A DNA stretch of 64,000 nucleotides from positions 267,001 to 331,000 of the forward strand of contig CAJHNH020004569.1 of NCBI GenBank assembly GCA_905116865.2, read 5' to 3'. The notes beneath the pieces are model-generated. The model saw only the letters and a list, made by a program, of their open reading frames with translations, did not search any database and was not told the origin of the DNA. This DNA is from Candidula unifasciata. Its lineage: Eukaryota > Mollusca > Gastropoda > Stylommatophora > Geomitridae. This document shows, one piece after another, positions 44,050-53,900 of the stretch (position 1 is its first letter; each line of letters opens with the position of its first letter). Both the position numbers and the translations under genes were made by a program.

Positions 44050-44950
44050 ATTAATGTAGTAGCAGGGTGAGGAGGTACAATCTCCACTTTCACGAGTTAG
44101 CAGTAGAGGCAGGAGATTGGGGGGTTGGGGGGTGTCAATAGTATATGTCACTACAATAATCTACATTTAACGATGGTAATTTATTATTTTATTATTACTG
44201 TTCAACTTACTAAACGTTAGCTGTGAGAAAAAAAAAACCTTGCCAGACTGTTTTCTACATCTTGTGATGGTCGAAAAATAAACCTGAATGGCGATCTCCA
44301 CATCCTAATAAATGGTAAAAGTAAAAGAATTTGAAAACGGTTGACGTATCCATGTTGGAACAAGTTATCATTTTGGCAGTCAAACGCATAGGCTAATTAA
44401 ACGAACACATTACCGTATACTAGATGGACAGTAAGGTCCAAAATCGACGCCTTGTTATCAGACGTAACAGTGTCAGCTTCATTTTCAGCGGTATTACTGT
44501 TATTTATTGATTGATCGCCAGCTGGCTACGTTCGAAAGAAAAGACGATGGATTGCAACTGCATTGGTGGGAGTGGTTTTCAGCACATCAGATTCACTGTC
44601 GATGCACAACTGTTGCATTCGTGACATAAGAATCATCCGTACACACAGTTTATATCCAAAAGAAGGCTTCAACACATCTCAAGAACACCGGCGACTCCAA
44701 GAAACGTCAGCGAAGCCCGAAATGGCATAATTTATTCATATAGCATTGAAACAGTAGACCTGCCCTGTCCACAGACGGACACCTTTTCTGTGATTGTATA
44801 GCTCTCTTGTGGTTGAGTACAGAAAACACATAAGCATTCATTAAGCATAGCATCATCATCATCATCATCAGTGTTCACTTCTGCTGGTATGCGTTGCTGG
44901 GATGATTAGTTTGCGATCCATTTCTTGATGAGCAGCAATGGCTATTGTCA
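44050..44950. other. Region upstream of BTBD8
   Basis: Low in repeats except (CAT)n at 44850-44870. It could hold the BTBD8 promoter and first non-coding exon, but no specific signal is visible. Confidence 0.35.
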
Positions 44951-44957
44951 TTCTGTG

Positions 44958-45480
44958 TTAATATAGAAACTCTTTAATGTCATCAATCCAAGTTCTCCTA
45001 GGGCGGCCTCTTGATTTCACTCCAGATCTTTTCATGTGTTGCGCCTGCGTTGGTATAAAAAAAATAGTTTTGGCTGCAGTGACATCATCAGCTATTGCTC
45101 TCATCATCATGTAGCAGTTTCTCATCAGAACGTCGCTCTCATCACACTCTGAAGAAAAAAAAATCGGACTCTTAACGGCTATCCTGTCTCGTGTAGCCTC
45201 ACATTCAAGGAAGGCGTTGCGTGTATCAAGTGCCCATCTTTGTGTTGGTCGGCCCCTGTCCCTCCTTCGTGGTACCATGCCTTCTACGGTTACTTTTTCC
45301 GGTCCACAGTGAGGCTTTTGTGTGGCCAAAATTTTGCAGCTTCCAAGACAGGATGCCGTTTATTAGCCAATCTCCCTTGACGTTCAAATCTCTTAGAATG
45401 GCAATATTTCTTTTCTTATTTGTCCATGGTATTATGAAAATCTTTCTAAAGCGTTTCAGCTCCACCAAAGACACTATTTA
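44958..45480 (-). pseudogene. LINE relic: RT C-terminal region
   Basis: The minus strand reads RFRKIFIIPWTNKKRNIAIL, LNVKGDWLINGILSWKLQNF then GH, then GMVPRRRDRGRPTQRWALDT, and a second GRPRRTWIDDI unit. This is the 3' end of an RTE-like LINE with frame breaks. Confidence 0.8.
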
Positions 45481-45534
45481 ATTTCTTAAGGACGAAAATG
45501 CTTAGATGACTGCACTTATTTAATGCTGTTCTTC

Positions 45535-45750
45535 TAGCCCGGCTCTCTAGCGAAGTTGGTTAAACCTGACGTTCGCGGCGGCCGGGTGACGAACTCCTTG
45601 TGGTCCGGGTTCACTCCCGGGGGTAGGCAGAAAAGCCACATTTCTCCCAGATTAACGGTACCTATAATGGAATCAAGGCCGAAGGGTTGCGATATCCATA
45701 GTACCGAGCCAAAGGGTTTACAACTCACGGTTTCTGGATACGTAGAAAAA
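45535..45750 (+). repeat. tRNA-derived SINE family F
   Basis: Head with CTAGCGAAGTTGGTTAAAC (A box) and GTCCGGGTTCACTCCC (B box), then a body ending near CACGGTTTCTGGATACG. A family A SINE follows immediately. Confidence 0.65.
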
Positions 45751-45756
45751 AAAATG

Positions 45757-46047
45757 CTGTTCTTCTTCTTCTTCTTCGCGTTCACCAGCTGTATACTCTG
45801 GCGGAAAGTTATGGTTGTTCGTCTACTTCTGAACTGCAGTCCTGCTCCAGAACTTGAGTGTTGCGTGTGCATCAGTTTTACAGATCTGATTCACTTGAAT
45901 GCAGACTGTTGGTTCCTTGCCCTTCAGGCAGATGTACTCCGACTTCAAAGGAAGCTCCCCAATTAGTCGACTCTTACGACATGCTTTTGGGTAGGAGTGG
46001 GTCTATTCTTGTTTTTCCCACAATGGGGCCCCGGAACCCACACGGGG
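45757..46047 (-). repeat. SINE family A, full length
   Basis: Minus orientation from the CTTCTTCTTC tail to CCCACACGGGG. This is the best match to the 47580 copy. Confidence 0.82.
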
Positions 46048-46089
46048 AAAATGCTGTTTAATCTTTATATTGTTAAAATATGTGTTTTA

Positions 46090-46335
46090 AAAAGAACCTT
46101 TATCCACGCCTCCAGTAGTATTGGGAATATAGGGCCACACCTATGGGCCATCGGCACTTGGAGGATGATATGGTCAATATCAGTCCGGCCGCCTTTACCT
46201 TACAAATATATACATGGTGTCTACTACACATGGCAGGCAAATTAATTTTTTTTTTAAATCCAGCTCCGTTAGATCAACCCACGTCTTTTCAGCTCATCGT
46301 CGAGCATCTAGCCACTACATCACGGCAACTCTCAT
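46090..46335 (-). repeat. tRNA-derived SINE family C
   Basis: AAGAACCTTTATCCACGCC, GGAATATAGGGCCACACCTA and GAGCATCTAGCCACTACATC align with the other family C copies. Confidence 0.65.
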
Positions 46336-46499
46336 TCAAATTGTGTGATATTTTCTATGTCTTCATCATTTATTGTTACATCATGGTCACATGTCATTGT
46401 CCTGTATTATCACAGGGATGCTCTATACCAACAGTTCTCAACCTGTGAGTGGCGACCCATTTGGGAAGATACTCACACACACACATATATCATCATCAT

Positions 46500-46775
46500 C
46501 ATGTAGCAGGTCCTTTGCAGAACGTCGCTCTCATCACAGTCTGCCTGAAAGAAACTCGGTCTCTTGCCAGTTCTCCCGCCTCATGAACTTTCACACTCAA
46601 GGAATCACTTATATCCTGTGCCCATCTTCGTGTCGGTCGGCCTCTGCCCCTCCTTCCTGGTACCATGCCTTCTGCTATAATTTTTTGCAATCCGTCGTGG
46701 CGCTTGATATGACCAAAATATTTCAGCTTTCGAGAAAGGAGGCTGTTTATTAGCCAATCTTCCTTGATGTTCAGA
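46500..46775 (-). pseudogene. LINE 3' end, same family as 44958 and 54540
   Basis: The minus frame reads NIKEDWLINSLLSRKLKYFG then HIKRHDGLQKIIAEGMVPGR then [15 protein letters not shown] and FCKGPAT. It is intact for about 90 codons at the C-terminal tip of the RT protein. Confidence 0.85.
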
Positions 46776-46779
46776 TATA

Positions 46780-47245
46780 TACACACATATATACGCCTTC
46801 TAAATACATGGATAATGGGCATTTATTGTCGCGTAATTTGTTTATGAGATGAAATTACAAAGAATGTGTTCGCACAATCGCAGAAATTATATTACATAAT
46901 TCTTTAAAAGGCTCCAAGTCACAATGTTAAACTTTTGTTTATATAAATTTAAATATGTTGAAAGTAAAACTACATTTCTTAAAGATCAATATGAATTATT
47001 TTAGGCACTGGAGATTGTGAGGCCCTCTAAGCTGTATCTTACTTAGCGTGTATGTAAATTCGGCATTGGATGGCCCACTGTAGGTAAATCGGGATATGTG
47101 AACCAGCGTCATTGCCCACGGTTATAAACCGTAAGTGCTCTGCCACCAGTACGGACAACTGATAAGAAACTCTTCGCCTGTGTCGCCTTCCGCACACGTA
47201 ACTCCGTAGCTTCAGCGATGTTCCCCCATTTACTCCTGTGTCAAC
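46780..47245. other. Unassigned intergenic sequence
   Basis: AT-rich to about 47030, then non-repetitive. No gene signal. Confidence 0.45.
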
Positions 47246-47249
47246 TGTG

Positions 47250-47420
47250 GTATCCATTTCCTAGAGGCTGGGTGAACCCCGGGAACTGCCCGGTTTTGAA
47301 TATCGGCCATGAGCTGCAGCGAGTCACAGCTGGATTTGAAAGCGAGTCTTCTATCGACTGCGCTAACGCAGCCCTGATGGATGGTCCTCTGTGCTGATCG
47401 GGATTGTCTGGTGATGAACG
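47250..47420 (-). repeat. tRNA-like SINE fragment
   Basis: The minus strand carries GGGCTGCGTTAGCGCAGTCG (A-box-like) followed by TTTCAAATCCAGCTGTG. Confidence 0.4.
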
Positions 47421-47579
47421 AGGGGCTGAGCTGTCTCAATACCTTGTTTATTTACTGCATTAGATGTTAATTTCAGAATGATGTGATACATAACAAAATC
47501 GAATGTGAGGACACAAGCGCATCCAGAGAGAAGAGAGTTAGAGACAATAAAGGTACAATAACCATTGATGGACCACAGT

Positions 47580-47875
47580 ACTTCTTCTTCTTTCTTCTTT
47601 GTGTTCACCAGCTGTACACTCTGGCGTAAAGTTCTGGTTGTTCGTCCACTACTGAACTGCAGTCATGCTCCAGAACCTGAGTGTTGCATGTGCATCAGTT
47701 TTACAGATCTGATTCAATTGAATGCAGACTGCTGGTTCCTTGCCTCTCAGGCAGATGCACTCCGACTTCAAAGGAAGCTCCCCAGTTAGTCGACTCTTAC
47801 GGCATGCTTTTGGGGAGGCAGTGGGTCTATTCTTGTTTTCCCCACAATAGAGCCCCGGAACCCACACGGGGGGGG
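47580..47875 (-). repeat. SINE family A, full length
   Basis: Closely matches 45757-46047, including TACAGATCTGATTCAATTGA and TAGTCGACTCTTACGGCATG. It ends in a run of about 16 G after ACCCACAC. Confidence 0.82.
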
Positions 47876-47954
47876 GGGGGGGGGACCACAGTACTGTTCC
47901 TTTCCATGAGTTTTGTACTGGCAATAACATGTCAAAGGTTCGGTGTTGTACTGG

Positions 47955-48211
47955 CTTCTTCTTTTTCTGAAACCTCCTGAGAGAAAGTTCTGGGTGTTTG
48001 TCCACCTCTACAGGTTTTGGTAGAGAACTTGAGTGTTGCCCCAGATCTTACTTTTTTTTTTTTTTTTAAGTCAGACTGTTTGTTCCTTGCCTCCTAGGCT
48101 ACGATGGAAACCGGTAAATCGTCGACTCCTATGACATGCTTTTTGGGGCGGCAGTGTGTTTTTATCTATTCTTGTTTTCCCCTACAGTGGGGCCCCGGAA
48201 CATACACAGGG
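47955..48211 (-). repeat. SINE family A, diverged copy
   Basis: TTCTTCTTTTTCTGAAACC, GTTTGTCCACCTCTACAGG and GTGGGGCCCCGGAACATACA (pieces). A poly-T insert lies at about 48050-48066. Confidence 0.68.
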
Positions 48212-48331
48212 ACCTCCCGACAGTGTTTCAAATAAACGCAGTCTTTTGAGAGTCAGTCCATCATAAGAAGAAAGAAAGTATGATCGCGCACAACAGTGCA
48301 AAGACACTGTTCTTTTCAAAATACAAATTTT

Positions 48332-48341
48332 AAAAATAAAA
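48332..48341 (-). terminator. Pol III T-run terminator of tRNA-Ala
   Basis: The minus strand reads TTTTATTTTT starting three bases after the discriminator base. Confidence 0.75.
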
Positions 48342-48344
48342 TTC

Positions 48345-48416
48345 TGGAGATGCCGGGGATCGAACCCGGGGCCTCTCACATGCGAAGCGAGCGCTCTACC
48401 ACTGAGCTACATCCCC
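48345..48416 (-). tRNA. tRNA-Ala (anticodon CGC)
   Basis: The minus strand starts GGGGATGTAGCTCAGTGG and ends CCGGGTTCGATCCCCGGC + ATCTCC + A, 72 nt including the discriminator. Arms fold as a cloverleaf: acceptor GGGGATG/CATCTCC, anticodon stem CTCGC/GTGAG around loop TTCGCAT, T stem CCCGG/CCGGG with TTCGATC. A box and B box are intact, CCA is not encoded, and T runs follow. No SINE body is attached, which favours a working gene. Confidence 0.93.
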
Positions 48417-48419
48417 ACT

Positions 48420-48785
48420 GATTTGTTACTACAATTTTATTTATAATATCTTGCAATTTTACGAAAAATAAAATTTGTTATTGATGTTTAAAATGACTGC
48501 AACGTCGCGACTCACTCACTCAATCAATGCATTCTATGATTAATATTCCAGACCTACAAATATAAAAACTCTAAAAATCATATAGGATTTCGACATTGGT
48601 AGAGTAGGAGCGTGCCGGCTAGGATATACGCCCGCATTAATCATAAATAATTAATAAATTATAATAATAATTCTAGAATAACCTCTTATGGATATCAGGG
48701 GTGGTGGGGGGAGGGGAACAATCAGGAAAGTTCTGGAAACTGCATAGGCAGATAAGCCGAAAGGAGCGGCCCGCCTCAGTTTGGT
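48420..48785. other. Unassigned sequence upstream of tRNA-Ala
   Basis: AT-rich sequence with TAATAATAAT words. No gene seen. Confidence 0.45.
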
Positions 48786-48789
48786 ACGA

Positions 48790-48990
48790 TTTATTGTTGA
48801 GTTGATTCAAAAACCTACCTCACAGTACTCGGAGCACTCCGGTAAGCGCTCCGTCCCTATCTTCAGCAGCAAGCACAGAGTTCCTATTCCGATGGTGGCA
48901 ATAGCAGTCTGATTATTATTATTATTATTATCATTATTATTATTATATGTCCGTCCTGCCTTTCCTCTTAGCGTCGAGTATCGGCCAGAG
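48790..48990 (-). repeat. Dispersed repeat family E
   Basis: The minus strand reads GGTTCTGGCCGATACTCGAC-like sequence, then AACTCTGTGCTTGCTGCTGA, GGGACGGAGCGC and GGAGTGCTCCGAGTACTGTG. An (ATT)n insert sits in the middle at 48914-48946. Confidence 0.7.
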
Positions 48991-48999
48991 CCTCTCGTC

Positions 49000-49925
49000 A
49001 CTCCTCACCTTCTTCTCAAAGCCCATGCCTTGTGGCGTTGGTAGTCTCGTGTATTTTCAATCACCTCTGACCCAGATGATCTTCCATGTTATGGCTTTAA
49101 ACCGTCCAGCATCTAGAAGTTATATAATTCAGCCAGGGTGACCGTAATATCTTGAGCTGAAATCGGGACGTCCCACTAATATTTTCAATTGAAAACGGGT
49201 CATCAAGTCAGTGTATTCCCACCCCCCCATTCCTTTTTTTTTTTTTTTTGTCTACCTTGTTCTATCCCTATCCTGTAAGGTCACCGGTGTGAACGGATTA
49301 GTTACTCGCTCGACAATGGTATAAAACACAGAGCCATTGCTGCCAAGAAATAAACCAAATAAAATTTTGCGTTTTAACTGCAATTAAGGGGGAGAGATGG
49401 GGTAGGACTTAGGAGAACATGCTAAAATTAAATCTCATATTAACCCATTTTATGCATTTAAAGTATCTAAACTTATGAAATATAATGTCAACAGCTATAA
49501 ATAATGTTATGTTCTTGACCTTATTCCTATAAAACGTGGCAACTGGTGCGTTTTCAAGTAGCGACAGGACGGCTGGGATACACACAGAAAACGGGGACGT
49601 ATAGTCACACACGACCTCCTTCAGCTCTGACTCCTCTGCCTGAGGTCACGGGTAACACATCTCTGATGATCATTGATGATGCATCTTTTGGCTCCAAACT
49701 GTGCACGTGCCCCCGTGAGGTATCAACCACGTCCCCCTTATCATTTATCATGAACCAATATTCCGCCAAGATGTGATTTATTGTAAACACGGTCAGGTCG
49801 TGTGTGAGATAGGACAGGCTCTTCTGAAAAAAAAAAAATATTTGTATAACAGGCAGACAAAAATGACAGACAGGACCATGAGAAAAGCAGTCGTTAAAGA
49901 TTTTGATAGAATAACTAGGGATAGG
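49000..49925. other. Unassigned intergenic sequence
   Basis: Minus-strand open frames at 49605-50006 include NHILAEYWFMINDKGDVVDT, but no family is recognised and no splice context is clear. Poly-A/T runs are at 49227-49249 and 49826-49838. Confidence 0.35.
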
Positions 49926-49929
49926 TTGG

Positions 49930-50068
49930 TTAGTTGCGTATCCTTTACAGGACGTTGCAGAACCAACCCAACAGCCCCCTAGCTGTTGTGTGGTTTTTCT
50001 AGGCAAAGTTACATCCAGTAGTTTGCCGTTGCTTCCTGGACGGTCGGCTTTCTTGATACCACTGTCGA
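49930..50068 (-). repeat. SINE family B, truncated
   Basis: TGCGTATCCTTTACAGGACG and TTTTTCTAGGCAAAGTTACA align with 16447-16675. It breaks off at CACTGTCGAAA where a family E copy begins. Confidence 0.72.
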
Positions 50069-50069
50069 A

Positions 50070-50325
50070 ACGTGGTTAGTGCCTTGTGGGAGAGCTTGTA
50101 CAATGCGGAGGAGCAGATGGATCACCACAGTCTGGTGAGAGTGATGCAGTTGGGGGTGACGAGAGGTTCTGGCAGAAGCTCAAGGCTCAGAGGAAAGGCA
50201 AGACGGACGTTTAATCAGAAAGCTACTGGCACCATTAGTATCGGAACTCTTCGCTTGCTGCTGAAGATGGGGACGGAGCGCTTATGGGAATGCCCCGAGT
50301 GCTGTGATGTTGGTTCTTGAATAAA
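50070..50325 (+). repeat. Dispersed repeat family E, best copy
   Basis: An open reading of 82 codons (…NAEEQMDHHSLVRVMQ…GTISIGTLRLLLKMGTERL…CPECCDVGS) spans it, and the other four copies keep pieces of this reading, so the family probably derives from a protein-coding element or gene fragment. Confidence 0.7.
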
Positions 50326-50329
50326 ATAA

Positions 50330-50958
50330 AATCAAAGAAAGAATTACAACCTTCAGACTGCGTGAAATCTGGACACCGCCATCGTCTGCTTCTCCAGCAG
50401 TAAAGAAACATTCGAGAAGAGAGGAATAACTGAAGATTCTCCACAACTGATAATAATGATCTGTGGCCCATTGCCACTGATATTCTCGTTTTATCTATTG
50501 TAGCATGTTGTTAATACTTAATGGTCATAGCAGATGTAAAAATTAGTGCCAATTGTGATATAGCTTGTTTGTACTTAAGTAGATAAGATCAGTTCCAATT
50601 CTTCATTCATCTATCGCTGCCGGGTGCGACATATTTTGTTTTGTTCACTGTTTTGTAAAAAAAATAAAACTAAAACTAAAACACTGTTGTAATTCAATTG
50701 TTTACAACGTCTGATTTGCGTTGCAACTGTGTAGTTAGTTGAAGGTGTTGTTAACTTTTATAATTTTAAATTAAACTCGGGCTTAACAAAGTTTGTAGTT
50801 AGCACTTTTTCTGTCAGATCGTCTTCACTGAATGTCAATCACCACCACTAGTAACAAGACCAAGTAGTACTTCTTAGACTTAGGACCACTACCACTAGTT
50901 AGGTAGGAGTTCCTAGGCTTAGCACCTGATGCCCACAGTTCTTCTTGACCACTAGCAG
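50330..50958. promoter_or_regulatory. Region upstream of PTPA start
   Basis: Presumed PTPA promoter and 5' UTR by position only. No TATA box or other core element can be assigned; duplicated CCACTACCACTAGT/CACCACCACTAGTAAC words occur at 50840-50910. Confidence 0.3.
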
Positions 50959-50989
50959 ATGTCTGACATGTCTTCGACTCAGTCACAAG
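50959..50989 (+). CDS. PTPA: PTPA exon 1
   Basis: ATGTCTGACATGTCTTCG..., donor CAAG|GTATGT, phase 1. A second in-frame ATG lies three codons on. Start chosen because the phase fits exon 2; the short exon has no homology support of its own. Confidence 0.7.
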
Positions 50990-53900
50990 GTATGTTGTTT
51001 ACTATTGTTTTATATACTTAAGACTTAAGTACCTTGATAACAGCAGAGACAAGACATTAAAGAAGTTGAATGTAAAATACAATAGCTCACACAAAAGTAG
51101 CATGCCCCAGAAATAAGAATAGTGTATGCAGTCTATTGTTGTCAGTTGAGATGCGAAAGAGTTCTCAAAAAATATAAATCACAACACATACCAATTGTGC
51201 TTTTGAAGGTCGCTTGCTGTATTCAGATGTGTTGAGTTTGAAGTTATTGTGTATCCTTAACAAGACGTTGCAAAACCAACCCTAGCATTCTGTGACTGTC
51301 CTGGTTTTTCTGGGCAAATTTACATCCAGTAGTTTGCCATTGCTTTCTGGATGGTCTGCTTCTCGATACCACTGTCGAAATCAACGCAAGGCCTGCAGCT
51401 GGGATCGAACCGGCACCCTGGCATTACAAAGCCCGTTTGCAGTGCCTAAGCCACAGACGCCAACATGTTGAGTTTAAGAGTGGTTTTGAGGGTGAGTGCA
51501 GAAGATCTCAGCAAATGATGATGCTTATTTTAGTGAATCTGCAGTGTTTTTTAAACTGGTCAAACTGAGAACCATGCTGCTTGTTCATGTGTGAGAAGAG
51601 GTAGTCACTTAATTTCCTTTATCCCCAAATGACCTATTTTTCTGTTACAGATTTATCAGATAAAGAAAGCCACATTATTGATGTCTCCACTCACACGTTT
51701 GTTGTTCCGGAGAAGAAGATAAAATTGCCAGAGGACCTTCCCAAATGGGAGAGATCACAGGTAATGGTTGGTATGTGGTTTTCATCTTTCTGTTCTGTGA
51801 AGGCCCTTTGGGATCAGATGGATGGTGCAGTATAACAGTCAGAGAATCCGTACGTTGAAAGACTAATTCATTAGGGGTAAGTAGAGGTTCTGGAAGATCT
51901 TCAACACAGAGGGGGAAACACGCAGACTTTTAATCATCTTATAACTGGTACTGTTAGCATACCAACTCTTCGAGGAAGGAGATGGACCACATGTGGGAAT
52001 TTTGCGTGTGCAGTGATGTCAATTCGTGATGCTTTTATTCATTCTTTCTCTTCTGTATTCTGAACAAGCTGCTAGGCTTGCTGGTGAGACTGTCGGGGAA
52101 GTATACAAGCAGTGGCCTGTCTACAGGGAGGCAGGGTGATTAAATGGACATCGATGACCAGGTCCCCCTTTGGCTGGTCGGTAGACGGCCTCGTCGTCGG
52201 TCGGGAGGGTTATTTGGGTCTGTCTCCTTTGATTGCATCAACGCTGAAAAGTCCTTTTCTTGGTGGCCAGCAGTATTAAGTCATTCTATATGGTGCAAAT
52301 AACCATCACAATTATAACCAAAAGCTCCCCCCCTTTAGGGATGCTAGTTGAACATGCTGATTTTTGTGTGTGCTCAAAATCGGATTGGATTGGATTAAAT
52401 GAGTAAATCAACAATCTTCATGAACCTCCAAGAACAGCAACTCTTATAGGGTGAAGCCAGACAAGAGTGATTTGCAGGAGACCCAAGACAAATATTCACA
52501 GTGATTAATAATTTAGGAATCCACTTCATAGTTTCTGGTGCATACTCACAGATAGATGCTCTGTCTCCAGAGCAAATATCTTAATATGTAGGTGCTGACA
52601 CAAGACCAGATCGAAAACAAGACTAGACCATCTCAGTTTCTCATGGCTATAGCCTCCTCCTTTCCTTGTGAACTTCCATACTGTTCTCACACATTCATGT
52701 TTTGTCCGCTTGGCCTGATTTTGGACAACCTGCACTAAGTTCACGCTTGCCTCAATTTGACACTCTGTTCGTAAGACACCCATTCAGCATAGTTTATGAT
52801 AGTGAGATACAAAGGAAAAAATTACTCCTTACAACAGTACTGGATTTATAGCCCAGTAGCAGTGTGATGATAGGAGAAGAAGTAGATGCCCACTGTTTGA
52901 GTCGAAACTTGTTGTACGCACATTTACTTTTGCTCTTGTAGGACCTTTCTTGCTGGATCCACTTAAGCATTCAGTACTAAGGAAGATATCCAGGCACTTA
53001 TTAACTGAATAGTTCGATATGTAGGAGAGGCTCTTTAAAATCGAACTCTTCTTTAGTGCGCTTTCAAAGGGAATGCCTTGCAGTTATGCATCTCTCAGCT
53101 TCAGAACACTTGATATAAAGTCAGGTTTCACTAGGTAGCTTTTATTTAATGTAATTAGCTCCATGTATCTGTGAATAGGTTTTCTTTCATTACAGTTTTG
53201 CATGGTTGCAGCATCCTTGCAGCCTGCTTGTTCAATTTCCAAATGCTTTGGGATTGTTATGGTATGCAGTTTGTATCTGAGACCTGTTTTCCCTCGTTTC
53301 CCTTACTCAAAGCCAGGTATCAGTGTCATTAGTCTCCCAGTGTGGGTTCTAGACCCCATTGTGAGGGGAGGGGAGGCTGGCATAGACCCACTGCCCCTCT
53401 GATGTATCATGTGATAACAGTTAATTAATTAGGGATATTTCCTTCTAATTCGGAGTGTATCTGCTTGAGAGGCAAGTAGCCAACCATCTGCATGCAAAGT
53501 GCCATATGTTTAAAACACAAGAGCTTACAAATATCAAGTTCTGGCACTAAATTAAAGTTTATAAGTGGACAGACAACCAGAACTTTCTGTCAGAGCTGAC
53601 AGATAAATGTGGAAAAGAAGTCTCATTAGTCACAGAGAAGGTAGGCGTGTCATGTTAGAAACTATATTTGTTGTAAACATTTCTTTCTCTGTTCTCAGAT
53701 TTAAAACTGATTAATTTCTAGGCCTGTTTAAGAAAAAGTCATTAGTTGTCTTTAAAATATACCACAGATAAAAAATAACTAAACACAGTATAAGCTTTGC
53801 TGACACTGCAGACTAGAGGACATGCTCAGTGAGACTGTAGACTCAGTATTCAGCCCATGGCTGGAGATTAAAGACATTAATGCTGATTTGTTTGATTTCA

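Noticed and set aside
43125..44070. About 300-codon frames open on both strands
   Set aside because: A 51-bp unit keeps frames open by arithmetic. There is no start or splice context and no recognised domain.
45535..45630. Possible second tRNA gene
   Set aside because: The boxes are present but the acceptor stem does not pair and a SINE body follows.
46425..46470. hAT-like end (CAGTTCTCAACCTGTGAGTGG)
   Set aside because: Only one end with no partner inverted repeat or target duplication was found.
49605..50006. 133-codon minus frame
   Set aside because: No recognised domain; part overlaps a family B SINE, and the codon pattern is not persuasive. Left as unassigned sequence.
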